Source: Alphaproteobacteria bacterium
Lineage (GTDB): Bacteria; Pseudomonadota; Alphaproteobacteria; Rhodobacterales; Rhodobacteraceae
Direction: 5' to 3'
Length of the DNA: 64,000 nt
NCBI GenBank assembly: GCA_030427145.1
Contig: JAUHWT010000019.1
Coordinates: forward strand, 36,773 to 100,772
In this document: in pieces, positions 42,699 through 52,066 of the stretch
Numbering within the stretch: the first letter of the stretch is position 1
Layout: every line of letters begins with the position of its first letter
Position numbers and translations under genes: made by a program
The notes under the pieces: model-generated
Databases searched by the model: none
Seen by the model: the letters and a program-made list of their open reading frames with translations, nothing else
Told to the model about the DNA's origin: nothing

Positions 42699-43247
42699 TT
42701 AGATCTCAATACCCCTGTCGATATCCGCGTCCGGCCAGGAGGCGTCCTTGTCGGAGATGGTCGAGACGGGCAGGGGCCATTCAATGTTGAAGGCGGGATC
42801 GTTCCAGCGCAGGCCGCCCTCGACGCCGGGCGTATAGGGGTGGGAGACCTGGTAGGTGACGTGGGTGTTGTCCTCCAGCGTCTGGAATCCGTGGGCGAAT
42901 CCCACCGGCACGTAGAGCGTGCGTGCGTTTTCCGCGGTCAGCTCAAACCCCTCCCATTTGAGATATGTGGGCGAGTTTGGCCGCAGGTCGATGATCACGT
43001 CCACGATCGCGCCCTGAACCACCCGGACAAGCTTGACCTCGCCATGGGGGGCTTTCTGGTAATGCATGCCGCGCAGCGTGCCTTTTGAGACGTTGAAGGA
43101 GTGGTTTGCCTGGGGGTATTCCGTGACCAGCCCTTCGCGGCCAAAGGTTTCCGCGCAGAAGGTGCGGGCAAAAAAGCCACGGGAATCCTCAAACTTCGAG
43201 AGATCGATAAGCACCGCATCCGCAAGGCTTGTTTTACTGAATTTCAT
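42699..43247 (-). CDS. rfbC: dTDP-4-dehydrorhamnose 3,5-epimerase family protein
   Basis: The 182-residue cupin-fold protein has the RfbC features LSKFEDSRGFFARTFCAET, HSFNVSKGTLRGMHYQKAP with the catalytic histidine, VQGAIVDVIIDLRPNSPTY, LYVPVGFAHGFQTLEDNT and VTYQVSHPYTPGVEGGLRWN. It epimerises C3 and C5 of a 4-keto-6-deoxy NDP-sugar. No RmlA, RmlB or RmlD is present in the window, and the only nucleotidyltransferase is RfbF. It may therefore act on a CDP-linked sugar. It is divergent from the SAF-domain oxidoreductase gene, 96 bases apart. Confidence 0.9.
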   Translation of the reverse strand: MKFSKTSLADAVLIDLSKFEDSRGFFARTFCAETFGREGLVTEYPQANHSFNVSKGTLRGMHYQKAPHGEVKLVRVVQGAIVDVIIDLRPNSPTYLKWEGFELTAENARTLYVPVGFAHGFQTLEDNTHVTYQVSHPYTPGVEGGLRWNDPAFNIEWPLPVSTISDKDASWPDADIDRGIEI

Positions 43248-43343
43248 ACTCTTACTCCTGTATCAGGTAAGCGATTCGAGCTCCGGGCCCCGTTTCGGCG
43301 TGATATGGCCTGCAGGTTCTGTCAGATGAAAGGATAAAATATC

Positions 43344-44642
43344 ATGATCATAGTCGACTCCGCACTCGCAAAACATGCGGAAGAGGGCAAGCCCCCCATC
43401 CGGGTCGGCATGATCGGAGCCGGTTTCATGGCGGCCGGCGTGGTGCTGCAGATCAACACTGCCTTTGCCGGACAGATGCAGGTCACCGCCATTGCCAACC
43501 GCACCCCGGAAAAGGCCGTGAAGGCCTATACCGACGCGGGACAGGATGACGCCGTGATCTGTGACAGTGAGGCGGCCCTGTCAAAGGCCATTGAGGCGGG
43601 CCATGCGGCCGTGACCACGGATCCCATGCTGGTGGCGACCTCCCCCCATGTGGACGTGTTCCTTGAGGTGACCGGCGCGGTGGATGACGCGCTGCCGCTG
43701 GTTCTGGCCGCCATTGACCATGGCAAGCACATCGTTCTGATGAATGCGGAGCTTGATGGCACCGTGGGCCCGCTTCTCAAGGCAAAAGCCGATGCGGCCG
43801 GCGTGGTCTACACCAATGTGGACGGCGACCAGCCCGGAGTGCAGCAGAACCTCTACCGGTTCGTGAAGGGCATCGGCGTGCGCCCGGTTCTCTGCGGTAA
43901 CATCAAGGGGCTGCAGGATCCTTACCGCACCCCCACCACCCAGGCCGGTTTTGCCAAACAGTGGGGCCAGAAACCCTCCATGGTGACCTCCTTTGCCGAC
44001 GGGACCAAGATCAGCTTCGAGCAGGCCATCGTCGCCAACGCCACCGGCATGACCGTGGCCAAACGGGGCATGCACGGCTTCACGGTCGAGGGCGGCACGC
44101 CGATTACCGAGGCCGCCAAACTCTATGATCCCGAGGAGCTGATGTCCGGCCCCGGTATCGTCGATTACGTGGTGGGCGCGGCCCCGGGACCGGGTGTTTT
44201 CGTTCTGGGAACCATCGATCATCCGCGCCAGAAGCATTATCTCAACCTCTACAAGCTCGGCGAGGGGCCGCTTTACTGTTTCTACACCCCCTATCACCTG
44301 TGCCATTTTGAGGTGCCCGCCACCATCGCCCGTGCGGCGCTGTTCGGGGACGCGGCCATCGCACCCATTGCGGGCCCCCTGGTCGAGGTCATCTCGATGG
44401 CCAAGAAGGATCTCGGCGCGGGCGAGGAGATTGACGAGCTTGGCGGTTACACCGTGTATGGCGAGGCGGAAACCGCGGCCATCACGGCTTCGGAAAACCT
44501 CCTGCCCATCGGTGTGGCGGTTGGCGCGAAACTCAAACGCGCGGTGCCAAAGGACCAGGCGCTGACCTATGACGACGTTGAACTTCCCGAAGGCCGCCTG
44601 ATCGACCGTCTGCGCATTGAACAGGCAAAGATGTTTGCCTGA
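43344..44642 (+). CDS. NAD(P)-dependent oxidoreductase with SAF domain
   Basis: The 432-residue protein begins with a Rossmann fold (IRVGMIGAGFMAAGVVLQIN, about 19-38) like homoserine-dehydrogenase relatives. It contains DVFLEVTGAVDDALPLVLAA and ELDGTVGPLLKAKADAAGVV. It ends with a SAF-type domain (ITASENLLPIGVAVGAKLKR, VPKDQALTYDDVELP) of the kind seen in sialic-acid and AFP-like enzymes. Its role in sugar biosynthesis is inferred from the neighbouring rfbF, SDR and rfbC genes, a combination seen in surface-polysaccharide loci. Substrate unknown. A good terminator follows. Confidence 0.8.
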   Translation: MIIVDSALAKHAEEGKPPIRVGMIGAGFMAAGVVLQINTAFAGQMQVTAIANRTPEKAVKAYTDAGQDDAVICDSEAALSKAIEAGHAAVTTDPMLVATSPHVDVFLEVTGAVDDALPLVLAAIDHGKHIVLMNAELDGTVGPLLKAKADAAGVVYTNVDGDQPGVQQNLYRFVKGIGVRPVLCGNIKGLQDPYRTPTTQAGFAKQWGQKPSMVTSFADGTKISFEQAIVANATGMTVAKRGMHGFTVEGGTPITEAAKLYDPEELMSGPGIVDYVVGAAPGPGVFVLGTIDHPRQKHYLNLYKLGEGPLYCFYTPYHLCHFEVPATIARAALFGDAAIAPIAGPLVEVISMAKKDLGAGEEIDELGGYTVYGEAETAAITASENLLPIGVAVGAKLKRAVPKDQALTYDDVELPEGRLIDRLRIEQAKMFA

Positions 44643-44674
44643 CGGCACGGCCATGTGACACCGGCAAATGAGCG

Positions 44675-44707
44675 GGGGCGGGGCATTGAGCTCCGCCCTC
44701 TTTTTTT
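44675..44707 (+). terminator. Rho-independent terminator
   Basis: GGGCGGGG (44675-44682 region) pairs with CTCCGCCC, including one G-T pair, followed by TCTTTTTTT. It closes the SAF oxidoreductase transcript. Confidence 0.85.
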
Positions 44708-44929
44708 ATCCGCGATTTTCAGGCCTTTGAAAGAAATCATCCGCATTTCCGCTCAACCGTCATGGAACCTGCGGAACAATGTGATAGTGTTGGGATTGTA
44801 AGCCAGCAGTCAGTACGCCATGCCGGTTCCACGGATATTTCCCGTGGAATTTCGTCCGGTCGCGGGCCTCCCCGTCTCGCATCCGGTCGTCGGTCATGGT
44901 TCCGGTAACCGGTTTGAGGGGAGTATGAT

Positions 44930-45799
44930 ATGGAACCTGCAGCCACCTTTTTCGTCACAACGGCCCGGTCCGGGACCCAGTGGCTCGCCCAGGCCCTGGT
45001 CGCGAACTGCCCGGATGGCGCCCGCATTGAACATGAGCCGGTGGGGTATCTTTACGCGCCGCGCAAAACCCTGCGCGATCCGGAGGCCCTGCGCGCCCTT
45101 CCGGTCGATCCCCGCATCGAGGATCATTTTGCGTCGGTTTCCCGCACCCTGGCCGGGGGCAGGCCCTATGTGGAAACCGGTTTTCCCGCCTTTGCGCTTT
45201 ACCCGTTGCTGAAGGAGCGCTTTGGGGAGGCCCTGCGTATCGTTCATCTGGTGCGCGAGCCCGTGCGGGTAGCGGCCTCGCTCACCACCCATGGCTGGTA
45301 CGTGCCAGGCCGCCGGAGCGATATTGAGGAGAGCGTGGCCCTGACGCCGTCGGATGGCGGTTTTACCCTGACAAACTACGCCGGGGCCTGGCGGGACATG
45401 CCTCCTTTCGAGAAGTGCCTGTTCTTCTGGTATGAGGTTCACCGGTACGGGCTGGAGCTTGAGGAGACCATCGCGCCCGATCGTTTCGCCCGCTTTCGTC
45501 TGAGGGATCTGACCACGGATCCCGGCGAAATGTCGCGGCTGCTGCATTTTACCGGTCTGTCCGTACGGAGCGACCTCAGGAAAATGCAGGATAAAAAAGT
45601 CGACCGCTACAGCGCGAAATCGTCCGAGAGGATCGACTGGAAGGCAATCGGCAAATACCCCGAAATCCTCGCGCTTGCGGAGCGGTTCGGCTATTCGCTG
45701 GACGAGCTCGATCCCCGGACCCTGGCCTCCCGGTACCAGCGCAGCAGGCTGCGCGCACTCGCCGGTGCCGTCAAACGCAGGCTTGTCGCGGCGCACTGA
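44930..45799 (+). CDS. P-loop sulfotransferase-like protein
   Basis: The 289-residue protein has a 5' PAPS loop TFFVTTARSGTQWLAQALVA (about 6-25) and a 3' segment RIVHLVREPVRVAASLTTHG (about 103-122). The rest (FEKCLFFWYEVHRYGLELEE, FRLRDLTTDPGEMSRLLHF) matches bacterial Sulfotransfer_1-like enzymes. Acceptors may be sugars or lipids. A GGGAGTATGAT sequence precedes the ATG. It is followed by an FAD oxidoreductase gene in the same direction. Confidence 0.75.
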   Translation: MEPAATFFVTTARSGTQWLAQALVANCPDGARIEHEPVGYLYAPRKTLRDPEALRALPVDPRIEDHFASVSRTLAGGRPYVETGFPAFALYPLLKERFGEALRIVHLVREPVRVAASLTTHGWYVPGRRSDIEESVALTPSDGGFTLTNYAGAWRDMPPFEKCLFFWYEVHRYGLELEETIAPDRFARFRLRDLTTDPGEMSRLLHFTGLSVRSDLRKMQDKKVDRYSAKSSERIDWKAIGKYPEILALAERFGYSLDELDPRTLASRYQRSRLRALAGAVKRRLVAAH

Positions 45800-45878
45800 G
45801 CCGCATTTTAAGGCTTTTCCCATTTCCTTCCGTGACGGCCCAGGGGATACAGAACGCGGACAGATACGGGAGCGTGCC

Positions 45879-46997
45879 ATGGACAGGGTTGATGCGGTTG
45901 TGGTCGGTGCGGGCGTGGTCGGGCTGGCGGCGGCGCGGCAGCTTGCCCTGGCGGGCCATGAGGTCGTGGTGCTTGAGCGCGAGGGGCTGATTGGCAGCCA
46001 CACAAGCTCACGCAATTCCGAGGTAATCCATGCCGGGATCTACTATCCCCAAGGCTCCGCCAAGGCGGCACTCTGCGTGCGCGGCAAGGAAATGCTCTAT
46101 GAGTACTGCCGCAGCCGCCATGTCCCCCACAGCCGCCTTGGCAAGATCATTGTCGCAACCGATGAAAGCCAGATTGAACAGCTTGAGGGCGTGCGCGAAA
46201 AAGCCGCCGCCAATGGCGTGGAGGATCTGGAGTTTCTCGATAAGGCCCGGCTGGGGGAAATGGAGCCCGCCCTGCGCGGGGTGGCGGGGTATCTCTCGCC
46301 CTCCACGGGCATTGTCGACAGCCACGGGCTGATGCTCAGCCTGCAGGGGGAGATCGAGGATCATGGTGGCATGATCGCCTTCCACACGGGCTTCCGGCGC
46401 GCGGTGCCCCTGGCCGACGGATTCGAGGTTGTCACTGAAAGCGACGGGGAGGAGATGCGGCTTGCCACCGGCATCCTGATCAATGCGGCCGGGCTCTATG
46501 CCGGTGAGGTCTCCGACGCAATCGAGGGGCTGGCACCGGAACACCGCCGCACCGTCCACTACTGCAAGGGCAACTATTTTTCCGTGGGCGGGCGGGTGCC
46601 GTTTTCGCATCTGATCTATCCGGTCCCGGAACGGGACGGGCTTGGCGTGCACCTGACTCTTGATCTGCAGGGGCAGGGCCGGTTTGGGCCGGATACCGAA
46701 TGGGTGGAGAGCATCGATTACGGCCTCACCCCCGCCCGGGCCGACAGTTTCTACGACGCGGTGCGCCGCTACTGGCCGGAACTGAAGGACGGCTCCCTCA
46801 CGCCCACCTATACCGGAGTACGGCCAAAACTGTTCCCCCAGGGCGGCGCGTTCACGGATTTCACCATTGAGGGTCCGGAAATCCACGGGCTGCCGGGCCT
46901 GGTGAACCTGTTTGGCATCGAAAGCCCCGGACTGACCTCATCCCTCGCCATCGCCGATGCGCTGGGGTCGCGCCTCGGCCTGCGCCAGGCCGCGTGA
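45879..46997 (+). CDS. LhgO-like FAD-dependent oxidoreductase
   Basis: The product, about 372 residues, is a DAO-fold flavoprotein. It has VVVGAGVVGLAAARQLALAG, then VVLEREGLIGSHTSSRNSEV and HAGIYYPQGSAKAALCVRGK, which are the marks of the LhgO/L-2-hydroxyglutarate oxidase family. GILINAAGLYAGEVSDAI and FTDFTIEGPEIHGLPGLVNL match its later part. I chose the ATG at 45879 with the upstream ACGGGAG; the open frame begins earlier. It oxidises a 2-hydroxy acid and passes electrons to oxygen or the quinone pool. Its last 60 bases overlap, in antisense, the end of the histidine kinase gene. Confidence 0.85.
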   Translation: MDRVDAVVVGAGVVGLAAARQLALAGHEVVVLEREGLIGSHTSSRNSEVIHAGIYYPQGSAKAALCVRGKEMLYEYCRSRHVPHSRLGKIIVATDESQIEQLEGVREKAAANGVEDLEFLDKARLGEMEPALRGVAGYLSPSTGIVDSHGLMLSLQGEIEDHGGMIAFHTGFRRAVPLADGFEVVTESDGEEMRLATGILINAAGLYAGEVSDAIEGLAPEHRRTVHYCKGNYFSVGGRVPFSHLIYPVPERDGLGVHLTLDLQGQGRFGPDTEWVESIDYGLTPARADSFYDAVRRYWPELKDGSLTPTYTGVRPKLFPQGGAFTDFTIEGPEIHGLPGLVNLFGIESPGLTSSLAIADALGSRLGLRQAA

Positions 46998-48344
46998 GGC
47001 CGTTTCCCCCGGGGTGGACGGAAAGGGCAGCAGGATCTCAAGACGGGTTCCCTGGTCGGGTCCGTCGACCCTTGAATAAATGCTCAGGGCGCCCTGGGAC
47101 TGCGTGATAAATCCCCAGGCCATGGACAGCCCCAGGCCGGAGCCCTCGCCAACCTTCTTCGTGGTGACAAAGGGCTCCGTGATCCGGGGCAGGAGGTCTG
47201 CCGGAATGCCATGGCCCGTATCACTGACGGTGATGCGGCAGTACCGTCCCGCGCGAAGGCGGACCTCATCGGTCCTTTTCCAGGGTTTGGCGAAAACCGT
47301 CTCCGTGACGGAAATGTCGAGCCGCCCCCCCTCGGGCATGGCATTGATGGCGTTGATAACGAGGTTCAGCAGGGCGCTTTCCAGCTTTGCCCGGTCAATC
47401 AGCAGGCCAGGCAGTTCCGGTGAAACGCTCCAGGTAAACGCGATGCTGTCGGGCACCAGGCGCTCCACAAATCCCGCGAAACTGTCGATAAAGGCGTCGG
47501 GCCGCACGGCTTCCTTCTGCAGGTTCGACCTGCGCGAAAACGCCAGCAGTTCCGAGGTTACCCTGGCCGCGGAGGCCGCCGCCGCGCGGGTTTCATCCAG
47601 GGCACGTTTCCGTTCAGCAGGGTCCTCAAGCTCCCCGTAAAGTTCCAGATTGCCGATCATCACCGTAAGCAGGTTGTTGAAGTCATGGGCCACCCCGCCG
47701 GTCAGCCGCCCAATCGCCTCCATCTTCTGGGCCTGGAAATAGCGCTCCTCACTTTCCCGCAGCGCCCTGCGGGTGTTGAACTCATTAAAAACACACATGA
47801 AATAATACCCTGCCGTCGCCAGACTGCTGAGCATCGCGACGACGGCCCGGCTCCATGAGAAGGGTGTCTCAAGCGCCAGGATCAGCCCCATTGCAATCAG
47901 GATCAGCACCACCACGCCCGCCTGCAGAAACAGGATAAGCCGCAACCCGCCATGGCGTGTGATGTTGTAAAGCGCCAGTCCCGAAATACCGGCTGCGGCC
48001 GCGAACTGAAAAACCGGCTGCCCCAGGGAAAAATAGTAAAGCGGCAGCGCGACATACACGGCCAGTGGCAGCATATTGCCCGCCAGAACCAGGGCATAGC
48101 TCCCGTAACCCGCCGGGGCTTTCCGGGTTTTCAGGATCCAGCGGTAAACCGTATCGAGGCTTACGTAACTTACGCCCCAGATCAGCGGGACCGGATCGTG
48201 TGTGACAAACCAGAGCGCCACGGACATCAGCAGGACAAGAACCGTGCGCGCCAGTATCTCCGCCGGCCGGCTGAGATCGGCTTCCTGAATCTTCTGAATT
48301 TCCGACCAGCAGCCGGACGGATTTGAAAAGAGCCCGGGGATCAT
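46938..48344 (-). CDS. Orphan membrane sensor histidine kinase
   Basis: The 468-residue protein has six or so membrane helices in its first 190 residues. The DHp helix is [20 protein letters not shown] with the phospho-accepting His. The ATPase domain has an N-box [17 protein letters not shown]1 VSDTGHGIP, and G2 [20 protein letters not shown]. There is no receiver domain and no response-regulator gene adjacent, so its partner is elsewhere. The input domain is a plain membrane sensor with few periplasmic loops. The end of the gene overlaps that of the LhgO-like gene tail-to-tail. Confidence 0.85.
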   Translation of the reverse strand: MIPGLFSNPSGCWSEIQKIQEADLSRPAEILARTVLVLLMSVALWFVTHDPVPLIWGVSYVSLDTVYRWILKTRKAPAGYGSYALVLAGNMLPLAVYVALPLYYFSLGQPVFQFAAAAGISGLALYNITRHGGLRLILFLQAGVVVLILIAMGLILALETPFSWSRAVVAMLSSLATAGYYFMCVFNEFNTRRALRESEERYFQAQKMEAIGRLTGGVAHDFNNLLTVMIGNLELYGELEDPAERKRALDETRAAAASAARVTSELLAFSRRSNLQKEAVRPDAFIDSFAGFVERLVPDSIAFTWSVSPELPGLLIDRAKLESALLNLVINAINAMPEGGRLDISVTETVFAKPWKRTDEVRLRAGRYCRITVSDTGHGIPADLLPRITEPFVTTKKVGEGSGLGLSMAWGFITQSQGALSIYSRVDGPDQGTRLEILLPFPSTPGETASRGLAQAEARPQRIGDGEG

Positions 48345-48981
48345 TCAGAACCACGCCCGCTTTGGTATCCCCGTAAACAACCACACTCATGCAGGCATAT
48401 ACAGACATAACCTGACCGTACGGAAATCCCGTTCCACCTCCGTGGCCAACCGGGAACAGTGTGAACGATACTTGAGATGCGTATTATGTGTTGTTGCTCA
48501 GACTGAATCTCGGTTTGAGGCGCGTTTCGTGCGAGTTATTAACGAATTTTGTCCAAAAAAGCATGCAGGCCGGGTGACAAAAGTCCCCCAGCCTGCATAT
48601 GTTGAAGTCGAGAAACCAACCACACAGATGGTTTCCAGTTACTTTGGTGGCTCTCTATCCTTGGCCGAGGTCCGGAGAGCGATCACCAAACTGGCAATCG
48701 ACGCGGCTGACCCTAGAACGGTCAGCCCGTCTGCCACATAAACAAGCATTGCACTTATCATGTACTTTAAGCATCGGTTTTATCCGAACGTCTTCAAGTG
48801 GATTTTTGCTTTACTGTGGCAAAGACGACCGTTTCTGGCATACGAAGATGAAGATTCGCGCTTTAGCGGTGGCCGGCCTCTCTATCTAAAGCGTTCCGCC
48901 ACACCAAACTTTTGTCGAAATTTAGGCTGTACGCTTTCTACATATAATCATCATTATGTTGAAAATTGGGTTCCGCCTCTT
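48345..48981. other. Lower-GC gap between the histidine kinase and GT2 genes
   Basis: This 637-base region is visibly richer in A+T than its neighbours and contains no conserved long gene. Short frames on the plus strand (for example near 48442-48741) lack ribosome-binding sites and familiar motifs. The most protein-like feature is a 40-codon minus-strand frame at 48639-48761. The composition suggests acquired or decaying DNA. No transposase, tRNA or attachment site was recognised. Confidence 0.45.
48639..48761 (-). CDS. Possible 40-residue single-pass membrane peptide
   Basis: From the ATG at 48761 (or the ATG at 48749) the frame reads MISAMLVYVADGLTVLGSAA, then SIASLVIALR and a charged tail TSAKDREPPK. 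That is one membrane helix with a short charged C-terminus, a convincing layout for a small membrane protein. No good Shine-Dalgarno is seen. I do not know its function; small toxins and phage or transporter accessory peptides have similar shapes. Confidence 0.3.
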   Translation of the reverse strand: MISAMLVYVADGLTVLGSAASIASLVIALRTSAKDREPPK

Positions 48982-49752
48982 TTACCCCGTGCGCCACCGC
49001 GCCCTCAGGCGGCGGAGGATCACGCGGGCCGCGTTGCCGCCCACATGCGTGGCGGCGCGAAACCGGCCCAGTCCCGCGACCTCACGGTAGAGCGTCCAGT
49101 TGGCGGCCAGGGCGGCCGTCCGGCTTGAGGACAGGGAGCCGCCGCCCACCCGGTAATCGGCCAGAACCTCGGTGATCCCATGCGCCTCGGCTCCGGTTTC
49201 CAAAAGCCGGAGCCAGAGCCCGTAATCCTGGCGCCGGCGCAGAAGCGGCATCTCAACCCGCCCGAAATGTGCCGTATCATAAACGGCCGTCAGACAGCCG
49301 ATCATGTTTTCGCGCAAAAGCATGGCATGTGTGACCCGTTCCGGAACCTGGACCCGGCCCAGCGGATTGCCTTTTGCATCCATGCGCCGGTAGGCGGAAA
49401 ACACGAACCCGGCACCGGTGGTCTCCATGTGGTCAAGCTGAACCGCCAGTTTTTCAGCCCGCCAAAGATCATCCGCATCGAGAAACGCGATATACCGCCC
49501 CCGGGACGCCCGGATCCCCGCATTGCGCGCCTCGGCCGCCCCGCGGTTGTCCTTCCAGCCCAGCAGGTGAACGCGCGGATCCCTGTCAGCCAGCGCACGG
49601 GCCAGCTCCGCTGAGCCATCGTCCGAGCCGTCATCGATCAGGAACATTTCCCAGTCGGGCATGGTCTGTGCCTGAACCGAGGCCACGGTCGCCTCAAGCG
49701 TCCGCACCGCGTTGTAGACAGGTGTTACAACCGAGACCCTGGGCGCGCTCAT
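48982..49752 (-). CDS. Glycosyltransferase family 2 of the capsule locus
   Basis: The 256-residue protein has a GT2 GT-A domain: RVSVVTPVYNAVRTLEATVA, FLIDDGSDDGSAELARALA, the donor-site NRGAAEARNAGIRASRG, and the DxD-type YIAFLDADDLWRAEKL. RRRQDYGLWLRLLETGAEAH is the usual acceptor-side segment. It would build the capsule repeat or its linker. Its ATG overlaps the stop of kpsM by four bases, so the two are translationally coupled. The donor is unknown. Confidence 0.85.
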   Translation of the reverse strand: MSAPRVSVVTPVYNAVRTLEATVASVQAQTMPDWEMFLIDDGSDDGSAELARALADRDPRVHLLGWKDNRGAAEARNAGIRASRGRYIAFLDADDLWRAEKLAVQLDHMETTGAGFVFSAYRRMDAKGNPLGRVQVPERVTHAMLLRENMIGCLTAVYDTAHFGRVEMPLLRRRQDYGLWLRLLETGAEAHGITEVLADYRVGGGSLSSSRTAALAANWTLYREVAGLGRFRAATHVGGNAARVILRRLRARWRTG

Positions 49753-50552
49753 TGTTCGATCAGGAAGCTCTCGTGCCGGCGCAGAAGCCAGGTGCCGATC
49801 ACAAAACTTCCCAGGGCAATTCCCAGCACATAGGTGAAGGAAATGTATTGCGGGTCATAGGCGCCAAACACGCCCGATCTGGTGCTGCCGGTCAGATGCA
49901 CCAGGGGGTTGAACCACATGACCTGCTGAAAAGCCTGGGGCGCGTCCTCATAAATGTAGAGAATGGCCGAGACCAGGAACAGCGGTCGGGTCAGCATGGC
50001 CCAGATGTTTTTCCAGGTCGGGAAAAAACCGAACAGAACGCAGTTCAGGGTCCCGATCCCGGCGCCCAGCACGGCGGCAAAAAATATGCCCCGCACCACC
50101 ACCAGCAGATCCAGATTGATATGCAGGCCCAGGCCCTGAACAATCCCCCACAGCAAAATCAGCGAAATAATGCCCTGGGTGATCAGATCGAGCAGAAACC
50201 GGGCCAGGACCGCATCAACGGCCGTGACCACGGGGTAGCTCAGCAGTCCCCGGTTGGAAGTGATCACCGAGGACACACCATTGGACATTACGTTGAAGGT
50301 GCTGAAGGGCAGCATGCCGGTGGAGTAGAACAGGATGAAACTCGTCCCGAGCGGCGGGCTGCGCAGGGCAAGACTGAAAGCCACTGCCAGAAGCACAATG
50401 CCTCCCAGAGGCTGGGCGATGGCCCAGAAATAGCCGCCGACCGAACGGCCATAGGTCGAGGTCATTTCCCGCAGCATCAGGGCCGTGATCACCCGCAGGC
50501 GCTGGAAGCGCGGATGGCCCCTGAGGGGTGGGGAAGGCGATGCCGTCCGCAT
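49749..50552 (-). CDS. kpsM: Capsule polysaccharide ABC transporter permease
   Basis: The 267-residue protein has six membrane helices and the ABC-2 permease features. Early segments include VITALMLREMTSTYGRSVGG and YFWAIAQPLGGIVLLAVAFS, and the C-terminal part has ILYIYEDAPQAFQQVMWFNP followed by PLVHLTGSTRSGVFG. These are hallmarks of KpsM/BexB capsule exporters. With KpsT and KpsE it moves a lipid-linked capsular polysaccharide across the inner membrane. It is divergent from kpsE and kpsT with 148 bases between. Confidence 0.9.
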   Translation of the reverse strand: MRTASPSPPLRGHPRFQRLRVITALMLREMTSTYGRSVGGYFWAIAQPLGGIVLLAVAFSLALRSPPLGTSFILFYSTGMLPFSTFNVMSNGVSSVITSNRGLLSYPVVTAVDAVLARFLLDLITQGIISLILLWGIVQGLGLHINLDLLVVVRGIFFAAVLGAGIGTLNCVLFGFFPTWKNIWAMLTRPLFLVSAILYIYEDAPQAFQQVMWFNPLVHLTGSTRSGVFGAYDPQYISFTYVLGIALGSFVIGTWLLRRHESFLIEQ

Positions 50553-50700
50553 TGATCCAAAATTCCCCGTTTCATCCCGGGCCGCTGCCGGGGTTTGCTT
50601 TCATTTCCGCCCGGTTGTAAACCCGCGTTAAGTGAAATGACAAGTTTGCCGACGGGCCTGGGTTCATGCGGGATCCGGGCTCCTGGCACAGAGAGGGCTG

Positions 50701-52020
50701 ATGACGCCACCTTCGGATTCCCGTCCGGCACCCGCGGCCCAGGACGGGGCGGCCGACGCGACAACGGAACCGGTTGACGCCGAACATACGGCTGAGGCCG
50801 GGGATGCGGAGAACAGCCCCCAAACGAGTGCAAAAAGCAAACCGCGGCGCCGGCGCCGGCGCAAACGGCGCCGCAAAACCGCACACCAGCAGGAGGCCGC
50901 GGCGGAAACGCCCGCCCAGGCCGCCCCCCGCCCCCGGCACCGGGTGGCGATGGCCAGTTTTGTGCTGGTCGTGCTGGCACCCTTCCTGGTCGCGGTGTGG
51001 TATCTCTTCACCCGGGCCGCGGACCAGTATCACTCGGACATGGCCTTCTCGATCCGCTCGGAGGAATCCAGTGCGGCCTCGGCCGGCCTTCTGGGGGCGC
51101 TCACACAGATCGGCGGTGGCACGGCTTCGGATGCGGACATTCTGTTCGAGTTCATCCGCAGTCCTGAAATCGTCCGGGAAATTGACGCGGAAATCGATCT
51201 GCGCGCCATCTACAACCGCGCGGAGAACGATCCGTTTTTCACCCTTGGCGACGATCCCTCCATTGAGGCGCTGCAGGCCCATTGGGAACGCATGCTCGAT
51301 GTCAGCCTGAATTCCGCCGCCGGCATTGTTCAGGTCCAGGCCCGGGCCTTCACGCCGGAGGATGCCAGACTGATCGCCAGTACCGTGCTCGAGCATTCCA
51401 GCGATCTGGTGAACCGCCTGGCCCAGCAGGCCCGGGAGGATGCCGTGCGTTTTGCCCGGGAGGAACTGGCCGAGGCCGAGGAGACCCTGCGCCAGTACCG
51501 CCAGGACCTCACGGATTTCCGGCGCCAGTACAACATCGTCGACCCTACGGCGGACGTGGCCGGGCAGGTTGGGCTGCTCAGCGCCCTGCAGGAACAGCTG
51601 GCCGCGGCGCTCGTGGACCGGGACGTGATCCTCTCCTATGCGGCCGAATCCGACCAGCGCGTGATCCAGGCCAACCGGCGCATCACGGCAATTACGGAAC
51701 AGATCGAGGAGGAACGCAGCTCACTGGACCTCACGGGCCTGCCAGGTTCGCTGCCCGATGTGGTGGGACGCTATGAGGAACTGCGGGTCAATCTGGAATT
51801 TGCCAATGCGGCCTTCACCCAAACCCTTGCCGGTCTTGCCGCCGCCCGGGCCGAGGCGCGGCGCCAGTCGCGCTATCTTGCCGCCCATGTGGAGCCCACC
51901 CTGGCCGAAAGCTCGCTCTATCCGCGCCGCTTTGTCCTCTCCGGCCTCACGGGGCTCTTTCTGCTGATGGGCTGGAGCATTTTCCTGCTGATCTTCTACA
52001 ACGTGCGGGACAACCGGTGA
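50701..52020 (+). CDS. kpsE: Capsule export inner-membrane co-polymerase-type protein
   Basis: The 439-residue protein has a disordered N-terminal 80 residues with an extreme Arg/Lys run (RRRRRRKRRRK, about 49-59). A membrane helix follows (VAMASFVLVVLAPFLVAVWY), then the KpsE/BexC motif DQYHSDMAFSIRSEESSAAS. A long periplasmic coiled coil follows (about 240-390), and a final helix reads SGLTGLFLLMGWSIFLLIFY. It spans the periplasm and links KpsMT with an outer-membrane exporter (KpsD), which is not in this window. The poly-basic tail is longer than usual. Confidence 0.85.
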   Translation: MTPPSDSRPAPAAQDGAADATTEPVDAEHTAEAGDAENSPQTSAKSKPRRRRRRKRRRKTAHQQEAAAETPAQAAPRPRHRVAMASFVLVVLAPFLVAVWYLFTRAADQYHSDMAFSIRSEESSAASAGLLGALTQIGGGTASDADILFEFIRSPEIVREIDAEIDLRAIYNRAENDPFFTLGDDPSIEALQAHWERMLDVSLNSAAGIVQVQARAFTPEDARLIASTVLEHSSDLVNRLAQQAREDAVRFAREELAEAEETLRQYRQDLTDFRRQYNIVDPTADVAGQVGLLSALQEQLAAALVDRDVILSYAAESDQRVIQANRRITAITEQIEEERSSLDLTGLPGSLPDVVGRYEELRVNLEFANAAFTQTLAGLAAARAEARRQSRYLAAHVEPTLAESSLYPRRFVLSGLTGLFLLMGWSIFLLIFYNVRDNR

Positions 52021-52066
52021 GCGGGGCCATGCCCGCACCGGTGCCACTGCCTGGACATCCCGTCCC

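Noticed and set aside
42699..43247. Standard dTDP-rhamnose pathway
   Set aside because: Only the 3,5-epimerase family member is present; rmlA, rmlB and rmlD are not in the window.
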